Positions 31,733 to 43,854 of a stretch of DNA of 64,000 nt are shown one piece after another. Position 1 is the first letter of the stretch; every line of letters begins with the position of its first letter. Source of the DNA: Sacculina carcini (taxonomy: Eukaryota > Arthropoda > Thecostraca > Sacculinidae); assembly GCA_916048095.2 (NCBI GenBank), contig OU696571.1, forward strand, positions 10,643,449 to 10,707,448, written 5' to 3'. Below the pieces are notes generated by a model that ran no database searches, was not told the origin of the DNA, and saw only the letters and a list, made by a program, of their open reading frames with translations. Both the position numbers and the translations under genes were made by a program.

Positions 31733-32329
31733 TCAATCGTTGACGAGTTTCTCAGCTGTTACGTTGCGATCCCTTTGCCGCCGATTCTTGAACCAGTTGG
31801 ATATTTGCGTGCTGGAGAGGCCGGTGAGGGTGGAAAGACGTTTCTTGTCGCGCAGATTGGGGTAGGGATCGCGAGCGTACCACCTGCACAAATTGAGGCG
31901 ACTATGCTGTTTGAGACAGTAGCTAGTCGCCTCGCCGTCCCATATTGTTGGCGGTGGAGGACATCGGCGACGCACCCGGTATTTGCCGACAGCACCCAAA
32001 GGACGTCCGCGGATCCGCTCGTGCTGTACGTATTTTGCCTGCAGCCACAGACCCTGCAGCCAGGTGTGATGACGCATCGAGAACCAGTAGTTTCCGAGGA
32101 TCGCGTAGAGCTCGTCGAAGCGCTGAGTTTGGAATGCTACAAGTGCCCGGGCAGTGAGCACTGCCTCGCTGCTTCTCAGAGCCGGACAGTCGCGTGACAG
32201 GGAAGTCAGGAATCGCTCCAGACGGTTGACGTCCCCGGTCTGGCGCAGCACGTCGCACACGCACGCCACCTGCTCGCTGCTGAAACGCAATGGTGACGAC
32301 ATAAAGTATTGATCCACCTCCAGTTTCAT
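31733..32329 (-). CDS. SIX-class homeobox transcription factor, single exon
   Basis: 198 residues starting [12 protein letters not shown] genes encode nuclear DNA-binding proteins that work with EYA co-activators in sense-organ, muscle and neural development. The SIX domain spans about residues 14-122 ([13 protein letters not shown], then [14 protein letters not shown] at 108-121). The homeodomain spans about 126-188 ([11 protein letters not shown], then [10 protein letters not shown] at 179-188, the signature of the class). TSYC after DGE favours the SIX1/2 (sine oculis) group, while QRDRN resembles SIX4/5, so the subgroup is left open. It is shorter than typical SIX1/2 proteins (about 280) because almost nothing follows the homeodomain. 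No intron is present, and many residues are divergent (for example [12 protein letters not shown]), which suggests fast evolution. Confidence 0.93.
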   Translation of the reverse strand: MKLEVDQYFMSSPLRFSSEQVACVCDVLRQTGDVNRLERFLTSLSRDCPALRSSEAVLTARALVAFQTQRFDELYAILGNYWFSMRHHTWLQGLWLQAKYVQHERIRGRPLGAVGKYRVRRRCPPPPTIWDGEATSYCLKQHSRLNLCRWYARDPYPNLRDKKRLSTLTGLSSTQISNWFKNRRQRDRNVTAEKLVND

Positions 32330-32601
32330 GGCCCGACAACGATTGTTCGTATGATCGACTGATCTGTTCTGTCGCCCCGGATAATACTGACTAATACAAC
32401 TCCGTATGGAGTGTTGTGTACGTCACACTGAGGTGGTTGCACCGACGAATAATAGAGGATTAATGTGTCTGTACCAGTAGCATATGCTGACGGTGATGCC
32501 AACATAATATAAGTAGCAACATGATGCTTCCGTGTGGCCCGTGATGATAATTTATTTCTTTGTATGAATGTACAGCATTATTATTGTGTTAACCATTATT
32601 A
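32330..32601. other. Upstream flank of the SIX gene
   Basis: Noncoding. It presumably holds the SIX promoter (read on the minus strand), but no core motif could be fixed. Confidence 0.35.
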
Positions 32602-32870
32602 CTAGCATTTAAACCCGCCCGTCGTACGGAGCAGCTTATAAAATGAAATTCATATTAAATTCATAAAAAATATTGCAAATTAAAAAAGAAAAAAAGTACA
32701 CTCATAAACATTTTAATCAGTTGAAAATTCTAAATTTAAGTATTTTAATTTAAATTTACAAAATATTTGTCCTCAACCCGCCTCATATTTAAACCCGCCC
32801 GTCTTGCGGAATAATTCAGAACTCGAACACAATCCGTTCTGGATCTTGAAGTCAAATCCATAGTTTTGTA
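32602..32870 (-). repeat. Helitron-like 3' end, minus orientation
   Basis: On the minus strand the sequence ends CGTACGACGGGCGGGTTTAAATGCTAG (CTAG at 32602-32605), with the paired module GACGGGCGGGTTTAAATATGAGGCGGG about 190 bp farther in (near 32790). These are the same two terminal modules seen repeatedly at 35100-43140. The 5' part is not recognised. Confidence 0.5.
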
Positions 32871-33317
32871 TATGAACTCATTCTACAGGTGAAATTGAAG
32901 GTTCTATTGTCTATAGTTGCTGCCCGTTGCACATTTTTATTTCATAAACATGATCCATCGCTTCGTTTACATTTGAAGCCCCTGCATATTCAAGCATACA
33001 GGGTCGTTGCGAGGACATATGGGGCCCCCCGAAGGCAACACTTGGGGCCCCCATTATGTATAAAGCACCAAATAATGAATTTATTTATTAGACATAATCA
33101 CTAGGGTGACCTTTTGTTGCAAATGCAACTGTTTTATCATAGAATCTGTTCATCATAAGAAGCCCAAAAATCCATATTTTATTGAGCTGAGGTAAGTATT
33201 TAATAAGATATAAATGCAACTTTTTGCAACTTTTTGTTTTTAGCGCAACTTTTGCAACTTTTTACAAATAGCAAATATACAAGTGGAAATCATGTAGAAT
33301 CATATTGACGACACGAT
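32871..33317. other. Intergenic stretch with a GGGGCCCCC patch
   Basis: AT-rich, no gene. At 32998-33060 ACAGGGTCGTTGCGAGGAC is followed by two GGGGCCCCC runs, which resembles the start of some hAT elements but has no matching far end. From 33190 to 33262 the word GCAACTTTT recurs. Confidence 0.35.
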
Positions 33318-33638
33318 TCAACGAACACATCGTGAACACAAATGTTTGTTGATTTTTCGATCAATTTTGATGATGTAAATCATATCGTGTGTCTCATACA
33401 CAATTTCCAGTTCAGCCGACCATGTATCAGGCACAGAAACACCTTCTTGTAGAGCGTCCGAAAGACACACGTCAAACGATGTGTACTCCTTGTACGATTC
33501 GCTGATGATTTGTTTGCAATCTGACGAACTACCACCAACATAGCGATAGTTATAATTAGGTACTAGTGTAGCAGGAGAAACACAGCTCATGGTGTTTATA
33601 CAAAGAAAGATAAACAATGACTGTACGAACGAAATCAT
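33318..33638 (-). CDS. Small putative secreted protein, unknown function
   Basis: 106 residues from an in-frame ATG at 33636-33638. The first ~20 residues look like a signal peptide (MISFVQSLFIFLCINTMSCV, with cleavage plausible just after). The mature part would be about 85 residues with four cysteines (CKQ, CLSD, and CSRC at the end), compatible with a small disulfide-linked secreted protein. No family is recognised. It lies just upstream of, and divergent from, a gypsy pol fragment. It could equally be a chance frame. Confidence 0.25.
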   Translation of the reverse strand: MISFVQSLFIFLCINTMSCVSPATLVPNYNYRYVGGSSSDCKQIISESYKEYTSFDVCLSDALQEGVSVPDTWSAELEIVYETHDMIYIIKIDRKINKHLCSRCVR

Positions 33639-33689
33639 CAAACACGGAGTGATGGCGATAATTATGACGCATGCTCTGAAAAGTGCTTG

Positions 33690-34961
33690 CTTGGTTGGTC
33701 CTTGCTTGGTCGCGACTGGATGCAAGCGCTGGAGATATCATGCGGGATGAAGCCTGGTCCTCAGGTAAATGATGTGACATCTCTCTCTATTGACGTAGTT
33801 CTGGAAAAGCACTCGAAAATTTTTGACGGGGCTCCTGGAAAAATGTCAGTCAAGGCAGAATTATTGTTGACACCTGAAGCAAGACCAAAAAGTTTTCCAC
33901 CAAGGCGTGTCCCGTATGCATTACAAGACGCGGTCAGACAAGAACTTTCCAAGTGGGTGGAAAAAGGATACGCAGAGAAAGTGACTAATCACACCGGCTG
34001 GGGCACTCCGGTCGTAGTGGTACCCAAGGGTGATGGTGTGCGACTGTGCGCAGATTACCGCATCACAGTGAACCCTCAGTTGCTACCACAGGCATATCCA
34101 ATCAAGACCATTGATGCAATTTTCTCAACAGTGAACGGATCGGTGTTCGCTAAATTGGATTTGTCCGATGCTTATATGCAAATGGAACTTGAGGACTCGT
34201 CGAAGGATTTGACTACAATCGTTACAACTGAAGGCAAGTACCGGATGAAAAGATTACCTTTCGGCATCGCTACATGTTGTCACATTTTTCAATCGGCTAT
34301 GGACACAATGCTTCAAGGATTGAAGGGTTGCGTGGCGTACCTTGATGATATACTCGAAAGTGGGAACGATGAAGCAGATTTGTGTCGTAACCTGGACGCG
34401 GTTCTAGAGCGGTTGGAGACACATGGAGTGAAACTGAACAGCAAAAAGTGTCGCTTTGCGATACCCGAAGTGCAATATCTGGGCTGGCGTATTTCTGCCT
34501 AGGGCATAAATCCAGTGGATGAAAAAGTGGAGACAATTTTGAACATGCCTGATCCTTGCAATGCTAGAGAGTTGAGAAGCATTCTGGGAGCATTGAACCA
34601 TTATCATGCTAGCCTTCCCAACCTAGCAACGGTACTAGCGCCGCTGCAGGATCTTTTCAAGAAAAATGTAAAATGGTGCTGGAGCAAACAGTGTGAGAGT
34701 GCTCTCAGTAGCGCGAAGAAAATGCTCACGAGTCCACCGGCACGCATGCGGTTTGATCAGAAACTACAGGTGAAACTGATAACAGACGCCAGTGATGTCG
34801 GAGTGGGCGCCACCCTGGTACACGTTCTGCAGGATCGAACGGAGAAACCAGTGATGTTTGCTTCCAGGAAGCTTACACAAGTTGAACGCAAATACCCAGT
34901 CGTAGAAAAAGAGGCAGCTGCGGTATGTTTTGGTGTGACGCGGTTCCACCAATATCGGTGA
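33690..34961 (+). pseudogene. Ty3/gypsy pol fragment (RT and start of RNase H)
   Basis: It starts within the end of protease (LLGRDWMQAL), passes through RT (GYAEKVTNHTGWGTPVVVV, LCADYRITVN, FAKLDLSDAYMQMEL, catalytic AYLDDIL) and reaches RNase H (ITDASDVGVGATLVHVL, FASRKLTQVERKYPVVEKE). This is a Mag/K02A2.6-like gypsy lineage, different from the other LTR elements here. Gag, integrase and both LTRs are absent, and the remaining part is interrupted once or so. An old fragment. Confidence 0.85.
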
Positions 34962-35006
34962 ACCGGTGTCAATAAAAAAAACCGGTGTCAATAACCGGTG
35001 TCAATA
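34961..35006 (+). repeat. Three copies of AACCGGTGTCAATA
   Basis: The 14-mer occurs at 34961-34974, 34980-34993 and 34993-35006, at the exact point where the gypsy fragment stops. A-rich spacers separate the first two copies. Confidence 0.85.
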
Positions 35007-36290
35007 AAAAAATAAATAAAAAAATGTTGTCAGAGGGGAGGGGCCTAAGTAATGTAAACAAATGTGACAAAGTGGTGAGGCGTACTACTTCTATGAATAT
35101 GAATTATTATGAATATTAATTCCATTTTATGAATTCCTCCGCACAACGGGCGGGTTTTAATGCTACTATCTATATATATATGAAAGAGATCCTCTGTCTC
35201 TGTGTGTGTGTGTGTGTCCCACCCTCCTTGGTCCATTTTCTATCAGCTACTACTCGGCCACCACTTGGCGTACCCGCCAACAATTTATACCATCACGTTG
35301 GAAATTTTCTTGTCTACACTTTAGGCTAAATTTAAAATTTTAAAAATAAAATAACACAAAGTTATAGCGGTGAAAAACAAAATGAACCCTGAAAAATGCG
35401 AAAATTTTGGTCAATATTCTGCCATCGAGAACTCCTAAACCAGAAATGGTAGAGCAATACAGAATATACCATTGTGTTGAAAATTTTCCGTTCTACATAA
35501 TAGGCTATAATTCATATCCAAAAATCTATATATATAAAACAGATCCTCTGTGTGAGTGTCTGTCTGTTTGTCTGTCCCACCCTCCTTGGTCCATTTTCTG
35601 CAAGCTGCTACTCGGTAACCACTTAGTGTACCCGCTAACAATTTATACCATTGCGTTGCAAATTTTCTTGGCTACACGATAGGCCACATTTAAAATTTTA
35701 AAATTAAAACAAAAAAAGTTATAGCGGTGAAAAGACAAAATGAACCCTGAAATATGCCAAAATTTTGGTCATTGTTCCGCCATCCACTCCTCATAAACCA
35801 GCAATGGTACAGCTATACAGATTATACCACTGTGTAGAGAATATTCTGTTCTACTCGGTGGGCTATAATTCATATTCAAAAATTAAATATAAAATATGTG
35901 AATATGACAAAATTTCAGTCTACATTCAAAAATATATTTAAACTCGACGCGTCCGATTTTCTATATTTTTTATCTATTTCTCAAAAACTAATTATCACAC
36001 ATCTAAATAAATAATACCATCATGCTGGGAGTTTTGTTATCTACAACACGGTATAATTTTGAATTTTACAAAGTGTATTAAAAAAGTTACAGCGGTGTGA
36101 AGTGTAAATGACAAAGTCAAAAAGGCAAAATTAGCACAGAAAAACGTGAATATTTTGGTCAATATTTCGCTATCTATTCCTCATAAACCAGCAATGGGAC
36201 AGCTATAAAAATTATAATATATAATATAGAAACCACGGCCCACCAGTATATAATATAAATATATAAACCGCTAATATAATATAGAAACCA

Positions 36291-36318
36291 CGGCCCACCA
36301 ATGATTATTGGTGGGCCG
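36291..36318. repeat. Perfect 12-bp hairpin
   Basis: CGGCCCACCAAT, a GATT loop and ATTGGTGGGCCG. Half of it plus the same downstream sequence recurs at about 38205-38400, so it is part of a dispersed unit. Confidence 0.9.
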
Positions 36319-36860
36319 CGTGTTTGATACTTAGAGGGGATGAGATGATATATGATATGATGGGATGGTTGGGTTGGGTTTGATAGGTTTGGGTCAGGTT
36401 ATATTGGGTTCAAAATGAGCGCGGAATATAATGTATGTATTAAATGTATATGAATGTATGTATATCTATGTATAATGTATGTATATGAATTGCTTGGCAG
36501 TAAATATTCCACTGGTAAAAGTAGAATAGTACTTGTGCAAATGATGTTGGGGAATGATGTCAAGTTAAAAAAATTCTTTAGAAACATTTTGATGAAAATG
36601 TTTCCTTTTTCATCATTATTCATTATTTCGTTTTAGAGTTCTGAATATTTCCGTACGACGGGCAGGCTTAAATATGACGCTATTTGAGGGAAATATTTTG
36701 TCTAAATATATAAAAAAATATTCACCTTTATACTTTTCCATTAGATAAGACATTTAATGGGCTTACTTTTATCTTTTCAATTTGTATCTCTTCTTTTTTC
36801 AATTGAATATTTACTTTATTGTATGAATTGTTCCGCACGACGGGCGGGTTTTAATGCTAG

Positions 36861-37604
36861 TCTATATATATAAAACAGATCCTCTGTGTGTCTGTCTGTG
36901 TGTTAGTCTGTCCCACCATCCTTGGTTCATTTTCTGCAAGCTGCTATTCGGTAACTATTTGACCTACACGCTAACAATTCATACCATCACGTTGGAAATT
37001 TTCTTGTCTACACTTTTGGTTAAATTTTAAATTAAAAAATTAAAAAAAAAGTTATAGCGGTGAACAATAAAATGAACCCTGAAATATGCGAAAATTTTGG
37101 TCATTGTTCCGCCATCTACTCTTCATAAACCAGCAATGGTACAGCTATACAGATTATACCACTGTGTAGAAAATATTCTGTTCTACTCGGTAGGTTATTA
37201 TTCATATCCGAAAATTAAATATAAAATATGTAAAAAGGACAAAATTTCAGTCTACATTCAAAAATATTTTTAAGCTCGACGCGTCCGATTTTCTATACTT
37301 TTTTCTCAATTTCTCAACAACTCACTATGACACGTCTAAACCAATTATATCATCATACTGGCAATTTTGTCATCTTACTCTTTACTTTTTTAATTCATAT
37401 TTATTTTCTCTTATGAAGTGAATACAAATTCAATAGTATGAACTGAACACATCTAAAATAAATACATTCACATTTAGCCTTTTCTATTGGTTAAGACTTT
37501 TTATGGGTTTACTTTTTCTTTTTAAATTTCTAATCATTTTATATTAATTCAATATTCATTTTACTTTATTTATTGTTCTGCACAAATGGCGGGTTTTATG
37601 CTAG
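36861..37604 (+). mobile_element. Helitron-like copy, head to CTAG
   Basis: It begins TCTATATATATAAAACAG directly after the CTAG of the preceding copy and ends GGCGGGTTTTATGCTAG. About 744 bp, no gene. Confidence 0.5.
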
Positions 37605-39028
37605 ATGGTGATGTTGAGTTATAAATATATTTTGAAAACATTATGATAAAAAATTTATTCATTTTTCATTGTTTTGTGTCAGAGTTCTGAATTATTCAGC
37701 ACGACGGGCAGGTTTAAATAGGATTTTTTTGGGTTCACTCTTTTCTTTATTAATTCATATTTATTTTCTCTTATGAATTGAATACGAATTCAATAGTATG
37801 AACTGTTTCGCACGACGGGCGGGTTTACATGCTAGAATTTTCATTGTTTGTTACGTGTTTGTGTTCTGAATTATTCATCACGACGGGCAGGTTTAAATAT
37901 TAGGCGGGTGGAGAGAAAATATTTTGTCAAAATTAATAGAAAAAGATTCACATTTGGACTTTTCTATCGAGTAAGTCACTTATGAGTTTACATTTTACTC
38001 TTATTTAATTTGTAATATTTTTTATGAATATAAATTTTTATAAATATGAATTTCATTTTATGAATTCCTCCGCACAAAGGGCGGGTTTTAATGCTATATG
38101 AGAACTTAAATTAAAGAATATATAATTAAATCGCATTATACAATAAATGTGAATTAATCTGTATTACAGTTTGGTTTATATATTATATTGGCGGGATTCG
38201 AGAACATTATTGGTGGGTCGCGTGTTTGATACTAAAAGGGGATGAGATGATATACGATAAGATGGGATGGTTGGGTTGGGTTTGGTAGGATTGGGTCAGG
38301 TTATATTGGGTTTAATATGAATGCGGAATATAATGTATGTATATAAATGTATATGAATGTATGTATATGCATTTTTGGCAGTTAATATTATACTGGTAAA
38401 AGTATAATAGTACTTGTGCAAATGATGTTGGCTAATTATGTTAAGTTATAAATATATTTTGCAAATATTCTGATGAAATTGTTACATTTTTCATCATTTT
38501 TCATTATGTCGTGTTTGACTTCTAATTTTTTTCCGGACGACGGGCAGGCTTAAATATGATGCTATTTGAGGGAAATATTTTGTCCAAATAAAAATAAAAA
38601 TATTCACCTATATACTTTTCTATTAGATCAGACTTTTAATGGGTTTACTTTTTTCTTTATAATTTGTATCCCTTATTTTTTTTATTGAATATTGATTTTT
38701 TAAATGAATTGCTGCGCACGACGGGCGGTTTTCAATGCTAGATTGTGATGTTAAGTTATCAATATATTTTGGAAACATTATGATGAAAAAGTGTTGTCAT
38801 TTTTCATTGTTTCGTGTCTGAGTGCTGAATTATTAAGCACGACGGGCAGGTTTAAATATGAGGCGGTTTAGGCAAACTAATATAAAATTAAATATTAAAA
38901 TATAGAAATTTAGACTTTGTTATGGGTTTACTCCACTATTTTTTATTTCATATTCTTTTTCTCTTATGAATTAAATACAAATTAAATAGTATGAATTGTT
39001 CCGCACAACGGGCGGGTTTTAATGCTAG

Positions 39029-41840
39029 TCTATATATATAAGAGATCCTCTGTGTGTGTGTGTGTCTGTGTGTTTGTCCCACCCTCTTTGGTCCATTTTC
39101 TATCGGCTGCTACTCGGCCATCACTTAGCGTACCCGCTAAAAATGTATACCATCATGTTGGAAATTTTATTGTCTACACTGTAGGTTGAATTGTTAATTT
39201 TTAAAATTAAACCAAAAAGAGTTAGAGCGGTGAAAAGATAAAATGAACCCTAAAAAATGCGAAAATTGTGGTCAATTTTCTGAAGACTACTCTTCCTAAA
39301 CCAGCAATGGTACAACTATAAAAATTATACCACTGTGTAGAAAATTTTCTGTTCTACTCAACAAATTATAGTTCATACCCAAAAATGAATATAAAACATG
39401 TCAAATAGAAAAAAAATCAATCGACATCCAAAATTTTATTTAAACTCCACGCGTCCGATTTTCTATACTTTTTTCTCTATTTCTCAAAAACCAATTATCA
39501 CACATCTAAATAAGTAATACCATCATGCTTAAAATTTTGTTTGCTACAACACGGTATAATTTTTAATTTTCCAAAGTGTATTAAAAAAGTTACGGTGGTG
39601 TGAAGTGTAAATGACAAAGTCAAAAAAGTCAAAATTAGCACACAAAAACGTGAATATTTTGGTCAATGTTCCGCTATATATTTTTTCATAAACCAGCAAC
39701 GGTACAGCTATAAAACGTATACTATTGTGTAGATAATTTTGTGTTCTACAAGAAAAGTTATAATTTATACCCACAAATGATACAAAAAACGTGTAAAATT
39801 GGCAAAATTCTCAAATACATCCAAAATTACACTTGAACACCGGGTGACTAAAATAAATTCATTTCTCTATCTATTTATCAAGAATTATTTGTCACACATT
39901 AAAATCAATTATACCATCGTGCTAGAAATCTTGTTTTCTACAATAAGGTATAATTTGTAATTTTCCAAAGTATACCTGAAGGAAGTTAGGGCGGTGTAAA
40001 GTCAAAAGGACATATTGCCAATTTGACAGCTATTATGCGCACTTGCGATTACACAGGAATATACTACTGTGTAGATAATTTTGTGTTCTACAAGATAAGC
40101 TATAATTTATACCCACAAATGATACAAAAAAACGTGTAAAATTGGCAAAATTATCAAATACATCCAAAATTACACTTGAACACCGGGTGACTAAAATTAA
40201 TTCATTTTTCTTATTATTTATCATGAATTATTTGTCACACAATAAAATTAATAATACCATCGTGCTAGAAATTTTGTTTTCTACAATACGGTATAATGTT
40301 TTATTTTCCAAAGTGTATCTGAAGGAAGTTACGGCGGTGTAAAGTCAAATTGTCATGTTGCCAATTTGACAGCTATTATGCGCACTTGTGATTACACATG
40401 AATATACACTGATTTAATTTCACTGAAGTCCAATCACAATTTACGCACTTGCGATTACACAGGAATATACTACTGTGTAGATAATTTTGTGTTCTACAAG
40501 AAAAGTTATAATTTATACCCACCAATGATACAAAAACGGGTAAAATTGGCAAAATTCTCAAATACATCCAAAATTACACTTGAACACCGGGCGACTAAAA
40601 TATATTCATTTTTCTACTATTGCTCAGTAACTATTTGTTATAAATACAAATAATTTATACCATCGTGCTAGAATGCTTGTTTTATACAATACGGTATAAC
40701 TTGTAATTCTCCAAAGTATATCTGAAGGAAGTTACGGCGGTGTAAAGTCAAAAGGATATATTGCCAATTTGACAGCTATTATGCGCACTTGCGATTACAC
40801 AGGAATATACTACTGTGTAGGTAATTTTGTGTTCTACAAGATAAGCTATAATTGATACCACAAATGATACAAAAAAACGTGTAAAATTGGCAAATTTCTC
40901 AAAAACATCCAATATTACACTTGAACACCGGTCGACTAAAATTAATTCATTTTTCTACTATTTCTCAGTAACTATTTGTTACACATAAAAACAAATTATA
41001 CCATCGTGCTAGAAATCTTTTTTTCTACTATACGGTATAATTTTTAATTTTCCAAAGTGTATCCGAAGGAAGTTACGGCGGTGTAAAGTCAAAAGGACAT
41101 ATTGCCAATTTGACAGCTATTATGAGCACTTGCGATTACACAGGAATATACACCGATTAAATTTCACTGAAGCCCAATCGCAATTCAGAATGTATCATAC
41201 TAGCTCCAAGCATGGATGGTGTGGTTTTATTGCGTAGTTTAATTAATGCTACACTCTACTGAATAGAAAGGCTTCATTGTCCTCAATATTTACACATGAA
41301 TTGTTCCGCCCGACGGGCGGGTAAAATACTACTGGGAACAAAGTTAACTACTCAAGTTGCATAAGGATATGGGTTGTAATATCATGCAATGCCAACTATA
41401 TGAATATGCTGTTTTAGCGGACGCATAAATCTGGAATTATAGAGATGACAGAAGGTTTCATTGTTTTGATAGTGTTACACTTCTGAATTACTACACACGA
41501 AGGATGGGTGTGAACTTGAGCAGTGTTGAGGAAAAAAACTTCGTCAATAATTAAAACAAGAATATACAAATTTATATTTTTCTATTGGATAAGCTTTTTG
41601 CTTTTTGATTAATTATATTCTATTTATAGCTCCGCACGACGGGCGGGCTTAAATACGAGGCAGTTCGAGGGAAAATATTTTGCCACATCTAAAATAAAAA
41701 CATTCACATTTAGCCTTTTCTATTGGTTAAGACTTTTTATGGGTTTACTTTTTCTTTTTTAATTTCTAATCATTTTATATTAATTCAATATTCATTTTAC
41801 TTTATTTATTGTTCTGCACAAAGGGCGGGTTTTATGCTAG
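39029..41840 (+). mobile_element. Helitron-like copy with internal tandem array
   Basis: The head TCTATATATATAAGAGATCC is joined directly to the CTAG of the previous copy (39025-39028). The body includes the ~340-bp tandem units, and a CTAG end lies at 41837-41840. It may be a composite of more than one copy. Confidence 0.45.
39720..41170 (+). repeat. About 340-bp tandem repeat, four units
   Basis: Units start near 39720, 40061, 40467 and 40807, each opening with the motif CTGTGTAGATAATTTTGTG. Each also holds CACTTGAACACCGG, ATACCATCGTGCTAGAAAT and GGAAGTTACGGCGGTGTAAAG. The second interval is about 65 bp longer through an insertion (about 40395-40450) that recurs at the array end (41150-41190). 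Copies are AT-rich and somewhat diverged. Confidence 0.85.
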
Positions 41841-43136
41841 ATGGTGATGTTGAGTTATAAATATATTTTGAAAACATTATGATAAAAAAAATTATTCATT
41901 TTTCATTGTTTTGTGTCAGAATTCTGAATTATTCAGCACGACGGGCAGGTTTAAATAGGATATTTTTGGGTTTACTCTTTTCTTTATTAATTCATATTTA
42001 TTTTCTCTTTTGAATTGAATACGAATTCAATAGTATGAACTGTTTCGCACGACGGGCGGGTTTACATGCTAGAATTTTCATTGTTTTGTACGTGTTAGTG
42101 TTCTGAATTATTCCGCAGGACGGGTAGGATCAAATATGAGGCGGATTAAGGGATAATATTTTGTCAAATTTATAATTAAAATATTCACATTTAGAGTTTT
42201 TATTGGTGAACGTATTTACAGGTTAAATTTCTTGCTTTTTAATTTTTATACAGTTTATTCTATGGATTGAATAGGCATTTTATTTTATGAATTGTTGAGC
42301 AGGACGGGCGGGTTTCAATATGAGGCGGGTTAAAGGAAAATATGTTATCAAAATAAAAATGAAAATAATTAAATTTAGACTTTTCAATTGAGTAAGATTT
42401 AAATGAGTATATCTGTTTTCTTTTTTAATTTGCAATATGTTTATGAATTAAATATGAATTAAATTTTATGAATTGCTCCGCACAACTGGCGGGTTTCAAT
42501 GCTAGACGATGATGTTAAGTTATAAAAATATTTTGGAAACATTATGATGAAGAAGTGTAGTCATTTTTCATTGTTTCGTGTCTGAGTTCTGAATTATTCA
42601 GCACGACGGGCATGTATAAATATGAGGCGGTTTAGGCAAACTATTTTGTGAAAATAAAAATGAAAATATAGAAATTTAGACTTTTTTATGGGTTTACTCC
42701 ACTCTTTTTCAATTCATTTTCCTTTTCTCTTATGAATTGAATACAAATTTAATAGTATGCACTGTTTCGCACGACGGGCGGGTTTACATGCTAGAATTTT
42801 CATTGTTTGTTACGTGTTTGTGTTCTGAATTATTCCGTACAATCAGTGGGTTTATATATGAGGCGTGTTGAGGGAAAATTGTATGTCAAAGTAAAAATAA
42901 AAATATTCACATTTAGAGTTTTTATTGGTGAACGTATTTACAGGTTGAACTTTTTGCTTTTTAATTTGTATTCAGTTTATTTTATGGATTGAATATGAAT
43001 TTTACTTTATGAATTGTTCCGCACGACGGGCGGGCTCAAATATATATACCTACGTATATGACCAAACTTTATGAAAAATGACCAAACTTTTTCATCATAA
43101 TGTTTCCAAAATATATTTATAACTTAACATCACCAT

Positions 43137-43330
43137 CTAGCATTGAAACTCGCCCGTTGTGCGGAACAAATATTATATAAATGAAATAAATATTGAGTTC
43201 ATAAAAGAAAACAAATACAAATTTAAATAGAAAAAAGTAAGCCCATAACAACTATTAACCAATAGAAAAGTCTAAATATGAATGTTTTTATTTTAGATTT
43301 TTAGCTAGATTTTGTCCTGAACGCTAGTGC
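43137..43330 (-). repeat. Helitron-like 3' end, minus orientation
   Basis: CTAG (43137-43140) is followed on plus by CATTGAAACTCGCCCGTTGTGCGG, the reverse complement of the usual end. It faces the plus-oriented field. Confidence 0.5.
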
Positions 43331-43395
43331 TCTAGCGAATACTTCATGTGCTTTGCACATAAACTCAAATGTTGATTTCGCAGCAACGAGAAATC

Positions 43396-43569
43396 ATAGG
43401 CGGATGAAGTCAATATTTATAGTGGGGCTAAATATTTTATAGTGGCTTGTTAAAAATGTTTTTAGAAGATATATCCAAATTAGGGGAAAACAATGCTTGT
43501 GAAGGATATTTTTGAAAAAGTATTTCAAAGAGGTCAAGCCCCCCTGCAAAATTCCTGGATCCGCCATTG
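43396..43569. mobile_element. Short hAT-like non-autonomous element
   Basis: The ends CATAGGCGGAT (left) and, inverted, CAATGGCGGAT (right) resemble hAT termini of the CA.TGGCGGATCCAGG type. 174 bp, no coding. No clear 8-bp target duplication was seen, so the edges are approximate. Confidence 0.45.
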
Positions 43570-43854
43570 TATCCATTGATCGCTGTGTTAAATCTATCAG
43601 TCGTCGGTGGAAATGACGTGGTCTTGAATAAACGGTTATATCTTATAGAATGTTAAGACTACATATTTGAAAAATATACCATCTTGTAGAAGACAAAATT
43701 TCCAATCTGTGGATATAAAAAACTGTCAATTCTGTTGAGCAGTTTTCCTCAAACCCGTGACATAAAATCCCCAAAATGTGAAAAACTCGTTTGTGCACAC
43801 ACAGACAGAATAAAGTTTTGATTATTATCGGGTTTATATGCTGGTATATATGTT

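Larger units (their letters stand above)
35101..43140 (+). repeat. Field of Helitron-like non-autonomous copies
   Basis: Two edges recur. One begins TCTATATATATAAAA with CAGATCCTCTGTGTG and a CTGTC-rich run, then CCACCCTCCTTGGTCCATTTTCT. The other ends CCGCACGACGGGCGGGTTT(T)AATGCTAG. 5' heads lie near 35169, 35526, 36861 and 39029. CTAG ends lie at 36857-36860, 37601-37604, 37832-37835, 38738-38741, 39025-39028, 41837-41840, 42069-42072, 42502-42505 and 42791-42794. TC...CTAG termini without inverted ends or target duplications fit Helitrons. No Rep/helicase gene is present, so all copies are non-autonomous. A second internal module (CACGACGGGCAGGTTTAAATATGAGGCGG) precedes many ends. AT-rich, with no host gene. 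Confidence 0.55.

Noticed and set aside
31694-32197. A 167-residue plus-strand frame opposite the SIX gene
   Set aside because: The minus strand has full SIX and homeodomain text; the plus frame has no recognisable content.
32998-33060. ACAGGGTCGTTGCGAGG with GGGGCCCCC runs as a hAT terminus
   Set aside because: There is no matching inverted end and no target duplication, so it is noted only as a patch in the intergenic entry.
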